DNA of 64,000 bases from Prinsepia uniflora (GCA_032719365.1 CM064874.1:32846716-32910715); one strand, 5' to 3'; numbered from the stretch's first letter, positions 23,366 through 35,147 are shown. Notes: generated from the sequence alone by a model not told the origin. Numbers and translations: made by a program.

Positions 23366-23517
23366 GCCTCCCTTGGCCTTGTTGGTAAAGGTGCGCCCTG
23401 CCAAGCGTCAGGTCTTGGGGTCAAAACCCAGCGGGTGTGGCATTGGTCGCCCAGTCTAGGATAATATTATGTTAGGTAGAGTGGGCCGCTACGCAACTCT
23501 GATCTAAACGAGGCCTT
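23366..23517 (+). repeat. tRNA-like (SINE-like) segment, second copy
   Basis: The same segment is in plus orientation (TTGGCCTTGTTGGTAAAGG, then TTGGGGTCAAAACCC), again between GAGGCCT repeats and followed by the tail GGGCCGCTACGCAACTCTG. Confidence 0.45.
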
Positions 23518-23936
23518 TTGGGACCTCAGTGGCTTTGGGTTCGGTTGGAACCCCAAAGTTAAGCGAGTTGAGGCTGGTGTAATTCCATGATGGGTGACCC
23601 CCTAGGAAGTTGCACCGTGAGCTCTCGAAAACAAAACCGTGAGGGCAAGGGCAAGAAGGCCCAAAGCGGACAATATCGTGCTAGATGAGTCGGGTCCTGA
23701 CCGAGGAGGGTTGGGTCCTGACATGCATGCGTTTTAGTGAAAGGTATAAATGTCTTCTTATGAAATGTGTTTTCTTAAAGTACTGATTTTCGCCCACTCA
23801 CAGTTTTTAGTGGTTTTAATGCCCTTCAGGTTGATCACGGATGCGGGCTGTAGCAGAGACCGAGATATCACACTCCTCCACTGATCCAGGCTCGCTCTAG
23901 AAGCCCAGTCGGGTTGAAGGTTTTGGGTTATCCCTT

Positions 23937-23957
23937 GTTTGACACTTCGTGTCAAAC
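23937..23957 (+). repeat. LTR 3'-terminal hairpin, C
   Basis: GTTTGACAC-TTC-GTGTCAAAC is a perfect 9-bp stem. D has GTCTGACAC-TCC-GTGTCAGAC (37072-37092), so one base pair changed from C-G to T-A with pairing kept. Confidence 0.6.
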
Positions 23958-24011
23958 GGGAGCATGGCACATCCCACGTTAATTCTGGCAATATTGGGAC
24001 GGGTTGTGTTA

Positions 24012-26959
24012 AGTGGTATCAGAGCAGGTTTGCTCTTGAGCTACGCGCAGGTAGAGGATGTGATGTCTCTATGAGTTGCAGTTCGTTATCAGCCTGGTCG
24101 TTGGGAATTAGTACGAGAGTTAGTAGAAATGAATCGTAGATAGTTTCGGTTCGATATTTGATGCCTGAGTATGCCATAGTTCTGTCGTGGTTTGGTAGTG
24201 TGGGACCCTACTGAGGGATGAACGTAACAGTACTTTAGAGTTTTGACCGTAGGACGGTTATGTCTGGATCGCCTATCATGATATTGTAGGATTGGATATG
24301 ACGATAGTATGGAGTTGTGACCATTAGATGGTCAGGTCATATTGAGTTGTGAATTGTGTTGCGGGGAGCAGCTGGGTTCGAGGAACCCCAGTTGAGTTAA
24401 GGGTAGGATTGGATTTACGTCTATATGATGTCAGGACCGCGGGGTCAGTCGGATTGTGGATTATACTGCAGAGGGCAGTTGGGTTCAGAGGAACCCTAGG
24501 GTGTGATTATGAAACCCTAAATCATGATGGATGGTCTGGAAAGGTGAACCCTAATTGTGGTTGATGGTTAGAGAATATGAGTACAACAGAGTTATTTGAT
24601 GACTTTGGTTGGAAACCCTAGTGTATGATGTTGGTTTGGAATTGTGAGTCGAGTTGAGACTAGTTAGAGATTGGTTGGACAGGTTACCAGGGTTTGGTAC
24701 TTGTCAATGGAATCCCAGAGTGGGGATACAGAGTAGTTAGTACGGGCGGTTGATTCCGTTGGATGTGGAGTCTCGATAGCGATGTATGGTGGTTGGGTTT
24801 GCACGAGTTGTGGCAGGCACTACTATCGAGGATGGATGCAGTTGTGGTTGTTGAGAATCGGGGGATGTTCAAGGAACATTCATTTTCTTGTACAAATTGT
24901 CAAGATGATTGTACCCGGAGTTGTTGGGTATGAGGGAGGCAGAATTTCTCCAATTTGAGCAGAGGTACGGGGTAGTTGCTTGGTATGAGCAAAGATCCAG
25001 GGTTGTCTGATTCACACACAGTGTGTTGGTACTGGTGCTGGTGCCCGTGATTGTGATGATAATGAGCCACGAGTCGGGATGTGACTCCGTCGAGATGGGC
25101 ATATGTTCAGTATCTGTGATCTAGCAGTGGAGGAGTTGGACTGGACGAGATCCAACATGGGTTGAGACCTGAGTGTGATGACTGATGCGTTTGGATTGAT
25201 TAAGTGGTAAATGAATGAAACGATATGAACAAATATGCGAGTTGGGGTACCAAGTTAGCTTGGTACAGACACGTGGTTGATGCACAAGTGTGTTGGTTCT
25301 AACATGGCTGGAACATCGGAATCAAGAGAAGTTGTGATTGAGGCGACGAGGGGAGTGCTTGACTCAGAATTGGTGATGGATATTCTGAAGTCATTGAGGG
25401 TGATTTCTCATTTTTTGCCCATGGCAGATAATGTCTGTTGCCACCAGTATGTTGACCGTGTATTGGTTGGTGGATCCGTGATTTGTCTTGGGTCATCAGG
25501 AGGAGTTGGATATTTCAAAGTTAGGTGAATGAGATTTCTCAATTTCTGCTTGGTGGCAGACGATGTTAGGTTACATGGTGTGGTGAGTGCAGTGAGTTTT
25601 TATTTGCATTCACGTAGGATGAATTTTGATGTCATCGTCTTGGATCATCCTTGATTTTTCCTAGGCGGAATACCAAGGATCGATATGAGGTAATTGGAGA
25701 GAACCCGCAGTCTAGACGTGTTTCATCTTTGACTAAGTGATTAGATGTGAAACAGTTAAGAAACGATGTGTTAGTATGCGATTTCATTGAGGGTGTAAGA
25801 CCCTATGACTTGAAATCTGGTCGTCGGGGGAGAGTGCGTGTAGGGATGATGGGATTGACTTCCTTTTGAGGTTAATCCTGTATTTTATATTAGTAGAACG
25901 AGTGGATATCCAACGAGGATGGATTGGTCAGTACTGGATGTGTGAATGATGGGATTGACTTCCTTTCGAAGTCAATCGAATGTGATATGGTAATCGAATG
26001 AGCAGGTGACCGTTAAGTTCAGAGTTGGTGCGTCTCGGTAGACGTGGATGAGATTGGTTACACTTTGGGCATGAATGGGTACGCCTTGGTTGGCGTAAGT
26101 CAATTTGGTAAGTACTGGATTACGTGATTAGGAGTAGACGTTATGATGCTGGTCGGGTGACCATTGGACTTGGAATGGATAATGAGTTGGAGTATTGGAC
26201 CTAGCTAGTACTGGAATGGACATGTGGACTCCAGAATTGAAGTGTGATTGACTACGAGCCATGTAGGGACTTGTTGGTGGATGGATATATATACGGGGTA
26301 CGTTGTTCGAAGATCGATACTAGACAGGCCTAAGTGGTGCCTGGTGACGGTATATAGGATGTGTAGGTGGTATGTGGATGAACGTGTTGGTAGTCGGCTT
26401 AATTCCGATATCATTGGATTGGTTGATACGTGAACTAGACATTGGCTACTGTGCGTTGGGCCAGAGTGATTTTGATGGGTTCAATAATCGTACGAGCAGG
26501 TGCTCAGAGCCGTGGATGGCTAGTGGAACCCTAGAGCGGAGATGTGTTATCACTATTGGATTCGTATTCAATGGGGCCCAGTTACACACAGGTCGAGCGA
26601 GATGTTGGTATATGTATACTCAGGTTGAGTGAGTCGGTGGTTATGGTAACCGCAAGTGAGTATAATGTCAGTTTATGCTAGCAACTGTCAAGTGGTGACG
26701 GTGTGGGAAGTGTCGGCGTAATGGCAGAAATGTCGGGTGGTATCAACTCGGAACGTGTGATCAATTTCACTCGAAGTGGTCGAGTGTATTCGATACGACG
26801 TGGGTTTATGATGGAACGTTTGGGTGTAGACAAGTATTGTGCTGGTTAGCGGGTGTACACGCGTACACATGATGTGAGGCCGAATTTGCTTTCCACGAGG
26901 TGGTTGTGGAATCAGAATAGTTGGAATTTCAAGGACGAAATTATTTAAGGGGGGAAGGT
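24012..26959 (+). mobile_element. Element C internal region, non-coding (LARD-like)
   Basis: About 2.95 kb lie between the primer site (TGGTATCAGAGC, 24014-24025) and the polypurine tract (AAGGGGGGAAGGT, 26947-26959). Nothing readable as gag or pol was found; all open frames are under 90 codons. Sections match A and D, for example 25500-25690 (GATTTCTCAATTTCTGC onward). It holds the strong hairpin GATTGACTTC/GAAGTCAATC at 25953-25977 and a weaker partner at ~25853. Confidence 0.8.
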
Positions 26960-28683
26960 TGAAATGACCTGTCTCGAATTCCGGGATTAGATTAGTGACT
27001 AATAAGGGATTAGTGAGATTAATTAGGGATTAGTTGGGCGAAAAAGGACGAACGGTGTAAAATGACCGTATAACCCTAATCTTGGGCAAAAAGTTAACTT
27101 TTGACTCGGGAGGTCCGATGTACGAGAACCGATGATCATGACGTATATCGGGACGTGACGAGTCCGTAGGCAGGCGACACGTCGAAATTGGACGTCGAAC
27201 AGAGAAATTATGGTCACGGGATCGAAAACAAGAATTTAACATCTCGGGATTCGCATTAAATATTATTTTATTTGGGTTGGGTAGATATTTTATGTGAGGC
27301 CCTTGGATGAGTGACAAGTGTCACTCATCCCATTGGTGGCTTCCCTAAAAAGTGGATCTGGTTTGTGATTGGGGGATTAATTAACCACTAATTAATATTT
27401 TTATTCAATTCACTCTCATTCTCTCTCTTCTTCCCCGCTCATCATCTTCTTCATTTCTCTCTAACAAACACACGATAAAACTACACAAACGACCCTTAAT
27501 CCTAACCCTTTTCTGTTGGACCTTGAACAAAGATGAGAGAGGGGACTGAGGGGAGTCTCCTGGTGGCCACCGCGAGTCACGACGGTGGCTGTAAGTGACT
27601 GCCCGTGAGCAATGCCCTGTTTTCGTTTAAAACGACAACTTGTATTTTGAGGAAGATATGATCGAATTGGTTGCCTAGATGATGTTCTTGAGGTTGCTAG
27701 GAGTTGGTCTAGTATGGAATGGAGGCATGCCGTGGACGGTGGCTGGCAAACCCGACGTGGTAAGCTTGAAGTTCAAAAATGGAATTTTGGTTTTTGGTGT
27801 TTGTTAATCGATATTGATGATGGAAATATGCTCTTGGAGGTTGTATGAATTGTTTGGGACCAAAACTAAGGCTCGAGGTGGCTGGAATCGCGTAGACACG
27901 ATGGAGGAAAATCGAAGGCTTGAAGGATGATCGGGAAGGTGAGTTTCACAGTTGTTTTTCATGTTTTATGTGGCTAGATCGATTGTATAGGGTCGGACGA
28001 AGCTAATAAGATTAAAAAGATTGAAAAAGATGAAGAAATGGACGTTTAACCGGTCTCGCCGGTTCGGGTTAGACCGGGTTGGTCTGGATTGGTCTGAACC
28101 AAGTCGACCTAAGGTAGGGGATGATGAACAGTACAACGCTTGGTTTTCAAGCACAGTCGCTTGCGACGGCACGTGAGGGCGTGTGGGCCCTCCTTTTGAG
28201 GCACGATCAACATGACTTTTAATTTATTCGATGTAAAGAACATTTTGGGATTGGTTTCGAGTCGATCAGACATCATTTCGATATAGTTCAGGATGTCCGA
28301 AGGTTTAGGATCGAGTTTAAAAATGTTTAAAAATTTGGAAAAATTACATGGCTAGAATGAAAGGTGAATGAGGTAGTTAATAACCTTCTAGTATTATTTG
28401 AACAGGTTTGGGAGTCCCGGTGATGGTGATTAGGCTGGGAAGGCTTATGGCACGCATATCGAGGCGGCAACTAGAACGGTCTGTTAGTGGAACTTGATTT
28501 CTAAACTATGATGAATGCATAAATTTTTTATATGTTTTATATATACGATTTCTATCATGATGATTATGGTATTGGTGATTTACATGATTTCACGTATTTC
28601 GAGATGATTTATGTATTTACTCGTACTTGAAGTCCATTTTAATTACATTATCGGGCCAGGGGCCCAATTGGTTTGTGGATTGA
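26960..28683 (+). mobile_element. Element C, 3' LTR, segment 1
   Basis: The segment starts TGAAATGACCTG after the purine tract and parallels 17980-19840. The nested element at 28684 interrupts it after ATTGA. The palindrome is at 27305-27330. Confidence 0.85.
27305..27330. promoter_or_regulatory. Conserved LTR palindrome, copy 5
   Basis: GGATGAGTGACA / TGTCACTCATCC with a central AG: a perfect 12-bp-arm palindrome followed by CATTGG. Confidence 0.65.
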
Positions 28684-28702
28684 TGATAAGCACATATTTC
28701 AT

Positions 28703-29051
28703 AAATAAAAGGATGGTATATGAAAAACCATTTCACAATCATTCTCAAAACCTTTCAAACCTTTCAAAGGATCCATGCCTGGTCCCCATAAACTGTCATG
28801 AAACCAGAAATCCATTCTTTCCAACTCCAAATCCATTTATGGGTCCCCGACCCGAAATCCCATTCATAAAAAGCAATTGGGCTCATGCCCGATTTCGTAA
28901 ACCAACTGGGCCCCGGTTCCGAACCTGTAAACCAAATGGGCCTCGACCCGATGCCTTATTAAATCAAATGGACTCCAAGTCTCAGAGTTCGTAAATCAAA
29001 TGGGTCTCATGCCCGATTCCATATTTCCAAATTCGAAATCAATCCATCAAT
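28703..29051. repeat. Inverted copy of host flank
   Basis: This is the reverse complement of ~33395-33755 (part of the C 3' LTR), with scattered base differences. It joins the LTR start through the shared bases CAT. The differences argue against a recent assembly duplication. Confidence 0.75.
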
Positions 29052-29935
29052 TGATAAACACATATTTCATCACCTTTTTATCTCAATTTCCTTTTCATCT
29101 TACTTTTTTATATCTTTAATCCTACAATTTCTAACTTGTTTTAATAATTTTTAGGTAGCAACCCAAGAATGTGGAGTAAAGAGGTTAAATTGGAGCAAAC
29201 CCGCATAAGCTATCAAGAATGGGCCAAGAATTATAAAGATTGGATCAAGATTCATCAAGATGGGTCAACACTATGTCCATATGTGCAAGAAGGCTCAAGA
29301 TTATGCCAAGATTCGTTCTTGCAGAAGCCCAAAAGAAGAAGTGGATTAAAAGTTACAAAGCAGAAATCTATCTGTGCAGATTAGCCCACTGCCACAGACC
29401 ATTGTGAACGCCTCAGATAGAATCAGAATGTGAGTAAGGTATGGTTAGAAAGCTCTAGAAGTCTAGATTCCAATGGTTCAAGAATTACTCAAATCGAAGT
29501 CCTACAGCCACATGAATTCTTGTTTTGGTGAGGCATAATCAATCTGTGCGGGAATGATTATTTGTTCTACTAGGAATTGAAGCCTTGCACGTTTTCCAGC
29601 TGTTCCATCTTCTAAAATTTCAGCAAGTAACCCAAATTCCAAGTAAATTAAGGAGAAGAATTTCCCTTTTTTAATTAGCATTTTTTTTCCTTTTTAAATT
29701 AGGAGTTTTTATCACCTTGTTAATTAAGTTTTGTATTTATTCATTCATTAGGATTTAGAATACCTTTTACCTTTAGAACTTTAATTTAATTAGTTTAATC
29801 CTTTTCCTTTTAGAATTAAATTGTGAACTTCTATTTATTTGGGGATTAATTTTCTTCTATAAATAGAGAGACTTAGGTTATTTGTAAGGGTTGCTCATTC
29901 TTTGTACCGAAGCTCTGCTTAACCAAATTTCCCTT
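29052..29935 (+). mobile_element. Partial LTR, inverted arm of the nested element
   Basis: About 884 bp from TGATAAACACATA, matching the reverse complement of ~32510-33394. It holds U3 with CTATAAATAG (29857-29866) and ends ~70 nt past the TATA box at CCAAATTTCC, so it stops just inside the presumed R region. Confidence 0.75.
29857..29866 (+). promoter_or_regulatory. TATA box of nested element (left arm)
   Basis: CTATAAATAG followed by AGAGACTTAGG is a textbook plant TATA box. The right LTR has the same box on the minus strand at 32579-32588. Confidence 0.65.
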
Positions 29936-31757
29936 TTGTAGGTTATTCGTTTTTTTTCTTTGTACTAAGTTAATTTTTCTTTTTCAAACTTAAACCATAA
30001 GATAGTGAACATACTTGCACAAATGAACCAAAACCATAAGTTTAGTCAAGTGATAGACTCAACTAATCAAAATTTACTCATCTCAAGGATCATAAGGTCT
30101 TAATTTAAAGTTGTAATGGGGCTAGGTGTAGAGGCATGGATTTTTTTTGGATAGTGGTGTTAAATTTTGTTCCAGGACTTACCAAAGGCTCCATCACATA
30201 GGCATAAGTGCTTCGAATACCCCCACACTTAGATTTTGCTAGTTCTTAGTTCTTAGCAAATACTGGAAATGCGCTTGAGCATTGTAATTAGGACAAAGGC
30301 CGAAATCTTCAATGTTTCCAAATTCACAAGTTTAAAGGATTTAACTCAAACTCAAAACTTATTTACCATTCGAGAGATTCAAAACTTTTTATTTCTTTTT
30401 TTTATTATTTCTTTTTTTTCTTTGTTCTTTTTTTCTGTTTTTTTTTTCACTTTTTTTGTTCTCTTGTATATATTTGTTTTTTCATGGTAATTCTATGTTC
30501 ACAATGTAGTTTGAGCAAGTCCTTTCCTATACGTAAATACAAGTCTTCAATCATCATATCTCCTCTTTCACACCACTTGAAGTCTTCAACCAAGTCTTTG
30601 GAACAAGGGTAAATGATGTCTATACTAGGCGCATGGGAATAGATGGTTAAGGCGATGAAAGAAGGGATTAATGTAGGCACAAAGTGAGTTAAACTAGGGG
30701 GATCACACTTGTGCGATCAAATAGGGACATGAATATTTGGATAAGTGGTGTTAACCCTATTGCCTTAATCATGTCCAAAATCAGAGAGTTTATTGACTTA
30801 AAAGCTTTGAAAATCACATAAAATAAGTTCTAATACTCTAGAGTTCATTAAAATCTATTGCAAGCAGTTATGAGGTATATGTATATCAATTTAAACAAAG
30901 AACTCCTATGAATCACTCAACAAATAAGTATATAAGACTCTAAAGCTCACATAGGGTTCATATGATTCATACAAATCTTAACATGCTCGTTCTGTACTAG
31001 TTTATCATGCATCATCTACTACAAGTCATAAACATTCAATCATAAAACATTAGCAAATGAATTCAAGTTGTAGTGATCAACTTTTAGCCATGTCTTATCT
31101 TGTTTTTTCCTTCCATTATTATCATCGATAAGTTAAGGGCTTCCTAAGACTTTTAAAAACAAAAACTTAAAACACACAATTTTTTATTTTTTATTTTTTT
31201 TATTTTTTTATTTTTTTGGTTTTTTGATTTCTTTTTAAAAGACTCATAAAGTTGTAAAACTCTCCCCCACACTTAAAGTTGACTTTATCCGCAATATATC
31301 AGAGTAAAAGCATAGAATCAAGTATGAGATAGAGTTTTACTAAGATAAAATATAAATAAAAACAAACGAAAATATAAGATAAGGGAAGAGAATGCAAATC
31401 TGTTGTAGACTCCTCCATTGGGCTGCCTCCCAACAAGCGCTTAAGTTTAACATTTTCAGTCTAGACGAAGTGCTTCAATCAACTCATCCGATGCGAGGTC
31501 TATGTACTCTTTCGAACTCCACATCGTGCGCACCAATCTCCTCGAAGTAAAGCTTCAATCGGTCGCTTTTGAACTATTTTCTTGTCTCTTCATAAATTAA
31601 CTTAGTACTCAACTTTACAAATTAATTTCTTCGAATATACATATAGAACTAAGGCGATGTTTCCACAATTTACAAGTGTAAAAGTTATGCACAAGTACGA
31701 TATTTACATTATGAATATATTTACACAAACGAAATCACACAAAAGATTTTTCAATCC
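29936..31757 (-). mobile_element. Internal remnant of the nested Tat/Athila-like element
   Basis: This 1.8-kb A/T-rich remnant has long T runs at ~30390-30480 and ~31170-31240. On the minus strand, ~31575-31400 can be read as a short coding relic (FKSDRLKLYFEEIG, then NVKLKRLLGGSP). It resembles the C-terminal end of pol in plant Athila/Tat elements, where a similar 'LKxLLG' tail adjoins the 3' untranslated region. The rest is non-coding. Gag, protease, RT and the integrase core are missing. Confidence 0.55.
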
Positions 31758-31772
31758 GTGGCAACGGCGCAA
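31755..31772 (-). other. Primer binding site (tRNA-Asp-like)
   Basis: On the plus strand, TCCGTGGCAACGGCGC differs slightly from the 3' end of plant tRNA-Asp (CCCCGGCAACGGCGCCA). It lies five bases from the LTR end at 31778. This sets the element's direction as minus. Confidence 0.75.
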
Positions 31773-31777
31773 AAAAT

Positions 31778-33394
31778 TGATACGCACAAACTAAGCATTA
31801 AAGTAAATACAAAGTCACACTCAACACTTAAGGAAACGTACGCAATTAAAAACCTTTTTTTGTAGATTGTAGCATTGGTAAATAGGGATCGTTCTTAACC
31901 GGGGATTGAGGGTACCTAAGTATGATTATCGTTTGATTAATTAATTAGGGGGGTAGTTGATTGTTTCGATTATCCTAAGTGATTAACTAATCTAAACTAA
32001 TCTAATCTATTATTTACATGGTCAACTCATCTTTAACCTAACTCATTCATGAATTCTATTAATTTCAACCTATGAAATCCTCTAATTCTAGCCTTACGAG
32101 TTACTTGCATATTATCTTAGGTACGTGCTTGGGGACAGCCCGACATACACTTTCAATGAATTAGACTCGGGGACAGCCCGACATATTTAATCAAGCATTA
32201 AGCACAAACATACAATCATAACTAAAACTAGAATCATAAAACACATAGAATATTGAAGCAATACAAATCATAAAACCAAGAATAATTTTAGAAATCAGTT
32301 CATAAACCAAGATATTCAAGCACAAAAGATAATTATAAGGTAAAGAGATCGTGTTACACTTTTTCTCTTTGGGACACCCTATGGATACGAAGTGATTGGG
32401 CACTCTTTGGTGAGACACTCAGGGACAGCCTGACTATGCCACAGATGAAGGTGTAGAGGATGAAGTATGGTATGATTAACCTTGCACGAGAAATCTTGAA
32501 TTTATTGAAAAAGGAAATTTGGTTAAGCAGAGCTTCGGTACAAAGAATGAGCGACCCTTACAAATAACTTAAGTCTCTCTATTTATAGGAGAAAATTAAT
32601 CCCCAAATAAATAAGAGTTCACAATTTAATTCTAAAAGGAAAAGGATTAAACTAATTAAATTAAAGTCCTAAAGGTAAAAGGTATTCTAAATCCTAATGA
32701 AAGAATAAATACAAAACTTAATTAACAAGGTAATAAAAACTCCTAATTTAAAAAGGGAAAACAAATTCTAATTAAAAAGGGGAAATTCTTCTCCTTAATT
32801 TACTTGGAATTTGGGTTGCTTGCTGGAATTTTAGAAGATGGAACAGCTGGAAAACGTGCAAGGCTTCAATTCCTAGTAGAACAAGTAATCATTCCTGCGT
32901 AGACTGACTATGCCTCACCAAAACAGGAATTCTTGTGGCTGTAGGACTCCGATTTGAGTAATTCTTGAACCATTGGAAACTATACTTCTAGAGCTTTCCA
33001 ACCATACCTTACTCACATTCTGATTCTATCTGAAGCGTTCACAATTTTCCGTGGAAGTGGGCTAATATGCACAGATATATTTTTGCTTTGCAACTTTTAA
33101 TCCACTTCTTCTTTTGGGCTTGTCCAAGAACGAATTTTGACATAATTTTGAACCTTATTGCACACATGGTCATAGTGTTAACCCATCTTGATGAATCTTG
33201 ATCCAATCTTTATAAATCTTGGCCCATTCTTGATAGCTTATGCGGGTTTGCTCCAATTTAACATCTTTACTCCACATTCTTGGGTTGCTACCTAAAAAAT
33301 ATTAAAACAAGTTAGAAATTGTAGGATTAAGGATATAACAAAGTAAGATGTAAAGGAAATTGAGATAAAAAGGTGATGAAATATGTGCTTATCA
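31778..33394 (-). mobile_element. 5' LTR of nested Tat/Athila-like element
   Basis: This 1617-bp LTR runs on the minus strand from TGATAAGCACATA to GTGCGTATCA. It carries U3 with CTATAAATAG (32579-32588) and the primer site just downstream. Confidence 0.8.
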
Positions 33395-33882
33395 ATTGAT
33401 GGATTGATTTCGGAATTGGAAATATGGAATCGAGCATGAGACCCATTTGATTTACGAACTCTCGAACTTGGAGTCCATTTGATTTAATAAGGCATCGGTT
33501 CGAGGCCCATTTGGTTTACAGGTTCGGGCCTGGGGCCCAGTTGGTTTAAGAAATCGGGCATGATCTCAATTGCGTTTTATGAATGGAATTTCGGGTCGGG
33601 GACCCATAATAGGATTTGGATAAATGGATTTGGATTTAGAAAGAATGGATTTCTAGTTTCATGACGGTTTATGGGGATCGGGCATGGATCCTTTGAAGGG
33701 TTTGAAAGGTTTTGAGAATGATTTTGAAATGGTTTTTCATATACCATCCTTTTATTTATGGATTGTCTCCTCCGGGGAGGTTCGTTGGCCTGGGTGGACC
33801 CCAGAGTAGTCACGGAGCACTAACTCAGTGGAGTCCCCCCGTGGGGTACCTTACTCTCGGGAAGGTATTTATGGATTAAAAC
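33395..33882 (+). mobile_element. Element C, 3' LTR, segment 2
   Basis: The C LTR resumes with the ATTGA duplication and parallels 19830-20197 then 21580-21683, without the 20198 insertion. This shows that insertion came after C. It ends at GGATTAAAAC where D begins. Confidence 0.82.
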
Positions 33883-34397
33883 TGTAACGACCCATCACAA
33901 ATTCCATGATTAGATTAGTGACTAATCACTATTAGTGAGATTAATCGGTGATTAGTTAGGCTAAATCGGACGAACGATGCAAAATGACTGTTTTGCCCCT
34001 AGTGGTGGCAAAATGTTGACTTTTCAATCGGGCGGTCAAATGGACTTTGACCGATGACCGTGACGTAGTTCGTGACGTCACGAGTTCATAGACAGGTGGC
34101 GCGTTCAATTCCGACATTCGAGGAGGAAGTTATGACGTTCGGAAGTTTAGGGGCATTTTGGTAATTTTGGTTAAAAGGGGTCAAAAGTTGACTTTTTGAC
34201 AGGGAGGTCCGATGGCCGAGGGCCAAAGACCGTTACATAGATGGGGACGATACGAATCCATAGGCAGGCGGCACACTGAAATCGGACTTCGAACGGGAGA
34301 GTTATAGGTCACGGAAGTTCGATTTCACTATGCACGAACTTCGAGACGAGACTGATTTGGCGAAATCTGATTGGGCAGATATTTTAGTGGGTCCCAT

Positions 34398-34423
34398 GGA
34401 TGAGTGACAAGTGTCACTCGTCC
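34398..34423. promoter_or_regulatory. Conserved LTR palindrome, copy 6
   Basis: GGATGAGTGACA / TGTCACTCGTCC has one mismatch (A to G). The partner LTR at 41136 is perfect. CTATTGG follows. Confidence 0.65.
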
Positions 34424-35147
34424 TATTGGCTAAATCCCCCAATTGATGGATCTATATAATAAAATATTATTATTTTAATTATTTTATAATTAAACCTAAC
34501 AACCTTAAATCCTAGCCATCCATTTCAATCTCACCTTTTAATCCTCACCCTTCATCTCTCATTCTCTCATCTGATCTCATCTCCTTCATTCTTCTTCCCA
34601 CCCGAAATCCCATAACCCATATTCCTCCATTTTTTTTCAAAACACAAACACACATATTCCCTACCTCCATCACTCATCTTGTGATTGTGATACAATAAAT
34701 GTGACCGTGAGGAAGTGGTGAGAGACTGAGGACAACGGCTGAGGACGGTGGCCCACGGTGGAGGCCACGGCGAAGGGAAACCCGTGAGGTAAGAAAACTT
34801 TGAAAATTTGAAATTGCGTTTTAATGGTTTTTAGCTAATTCCAAGGATTGGGTTAGGTTGCTGGTAGTCCTAGGAGGTCAGTAGGATTGGTTTTAGGGCT
34901 TGGGGTGGCCTGGAACGGCCGTGAACGGCGGGGGAAAACTCACCCGCCATAGCCAATCTTGAAGGGTTATTTTTTGATGTTTCCCTTCCATTCTAAGGTC
35001 CAAGAACTCTAGGTTAGGGAGAGACGAAGAGAATGGGACAAACGGGAACGATTTTGGTGGCCGGACGGTGGAGAACCGGTCGGGTCAAGCCGCAGGTCAC
35101 GGCGACCCGATTACTGGTATTCGGGTCGACCCGCGGGAGGACAGAGA

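Larger units (their letters stand above)
22095..23723. mobile_element. Rearranged Cassandra cluster with inverted ends
   Basis: The cluster is flanked by TGCAT (22090-22094, 23724-23728). The left part is minus strand: LTR 22095-22571, spacer with primer site 22628-22639, LTR 22643-22995, spacer with primer site 23049-23060, and a partial LTR from 23064. From ~23171 the sequence is plus strand, with two further 5S-like segments (23188-23257, 23548-23618). Other 5S-like segments lie at 22201-22270 and 22771-22842. Both outer termini are the 3' end of the Cassandra LTR, facing outward. Confidence 0.8.
17980..24011 (+). mobile_element. Element C, 5' LTR (with two insertions)
   Basis: The LTR starts TGTAACTACCC and ends near TGTTA (usual TGTCA) before a primer site. 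Removing the insertions at 20198-21574 and 22095-23723 leaves about 3.0 kb, in line with the other giant LTRs. The palindrome is at 18325-18350, CTGTGAGTGGAC is at ~19501, and the GGGCC ladder is at 19735-20040. The right LTR starts at 26960 and matches it closely. Confidence 0.85.
28684..33394. mobile_element. Nested Tat/Athila-like element with inverted LTRs
   Basis: The insert is flanked by ATTGA on both sides (28679-28683, 33395-33399). Both outer ends are the 5' terminus of one LTR (TGATAAGCACATATTT), facing inward. Layout: 28684-28702, 19 bp of LTR start; 28703-29051, an inverted copy of the right flanking host DNA; 29052-29935, plus-strand partial LTR; 29936-31757, internal remnant; 31778-33394, full LTR on the minus strand. 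The primer site next to it fits tRNA-Asp, as in Athila/Tat-lineage elements. Gag and most of pol are absent. Confidence 0.78.

Noticed and set aside
31395..31575. Host gene exon on the minus strand
   Set aside because: Short broken frame next to LTR and tRNA-Asp primer site; it fits the 3' tail of a Tat/Athila-like pol better.
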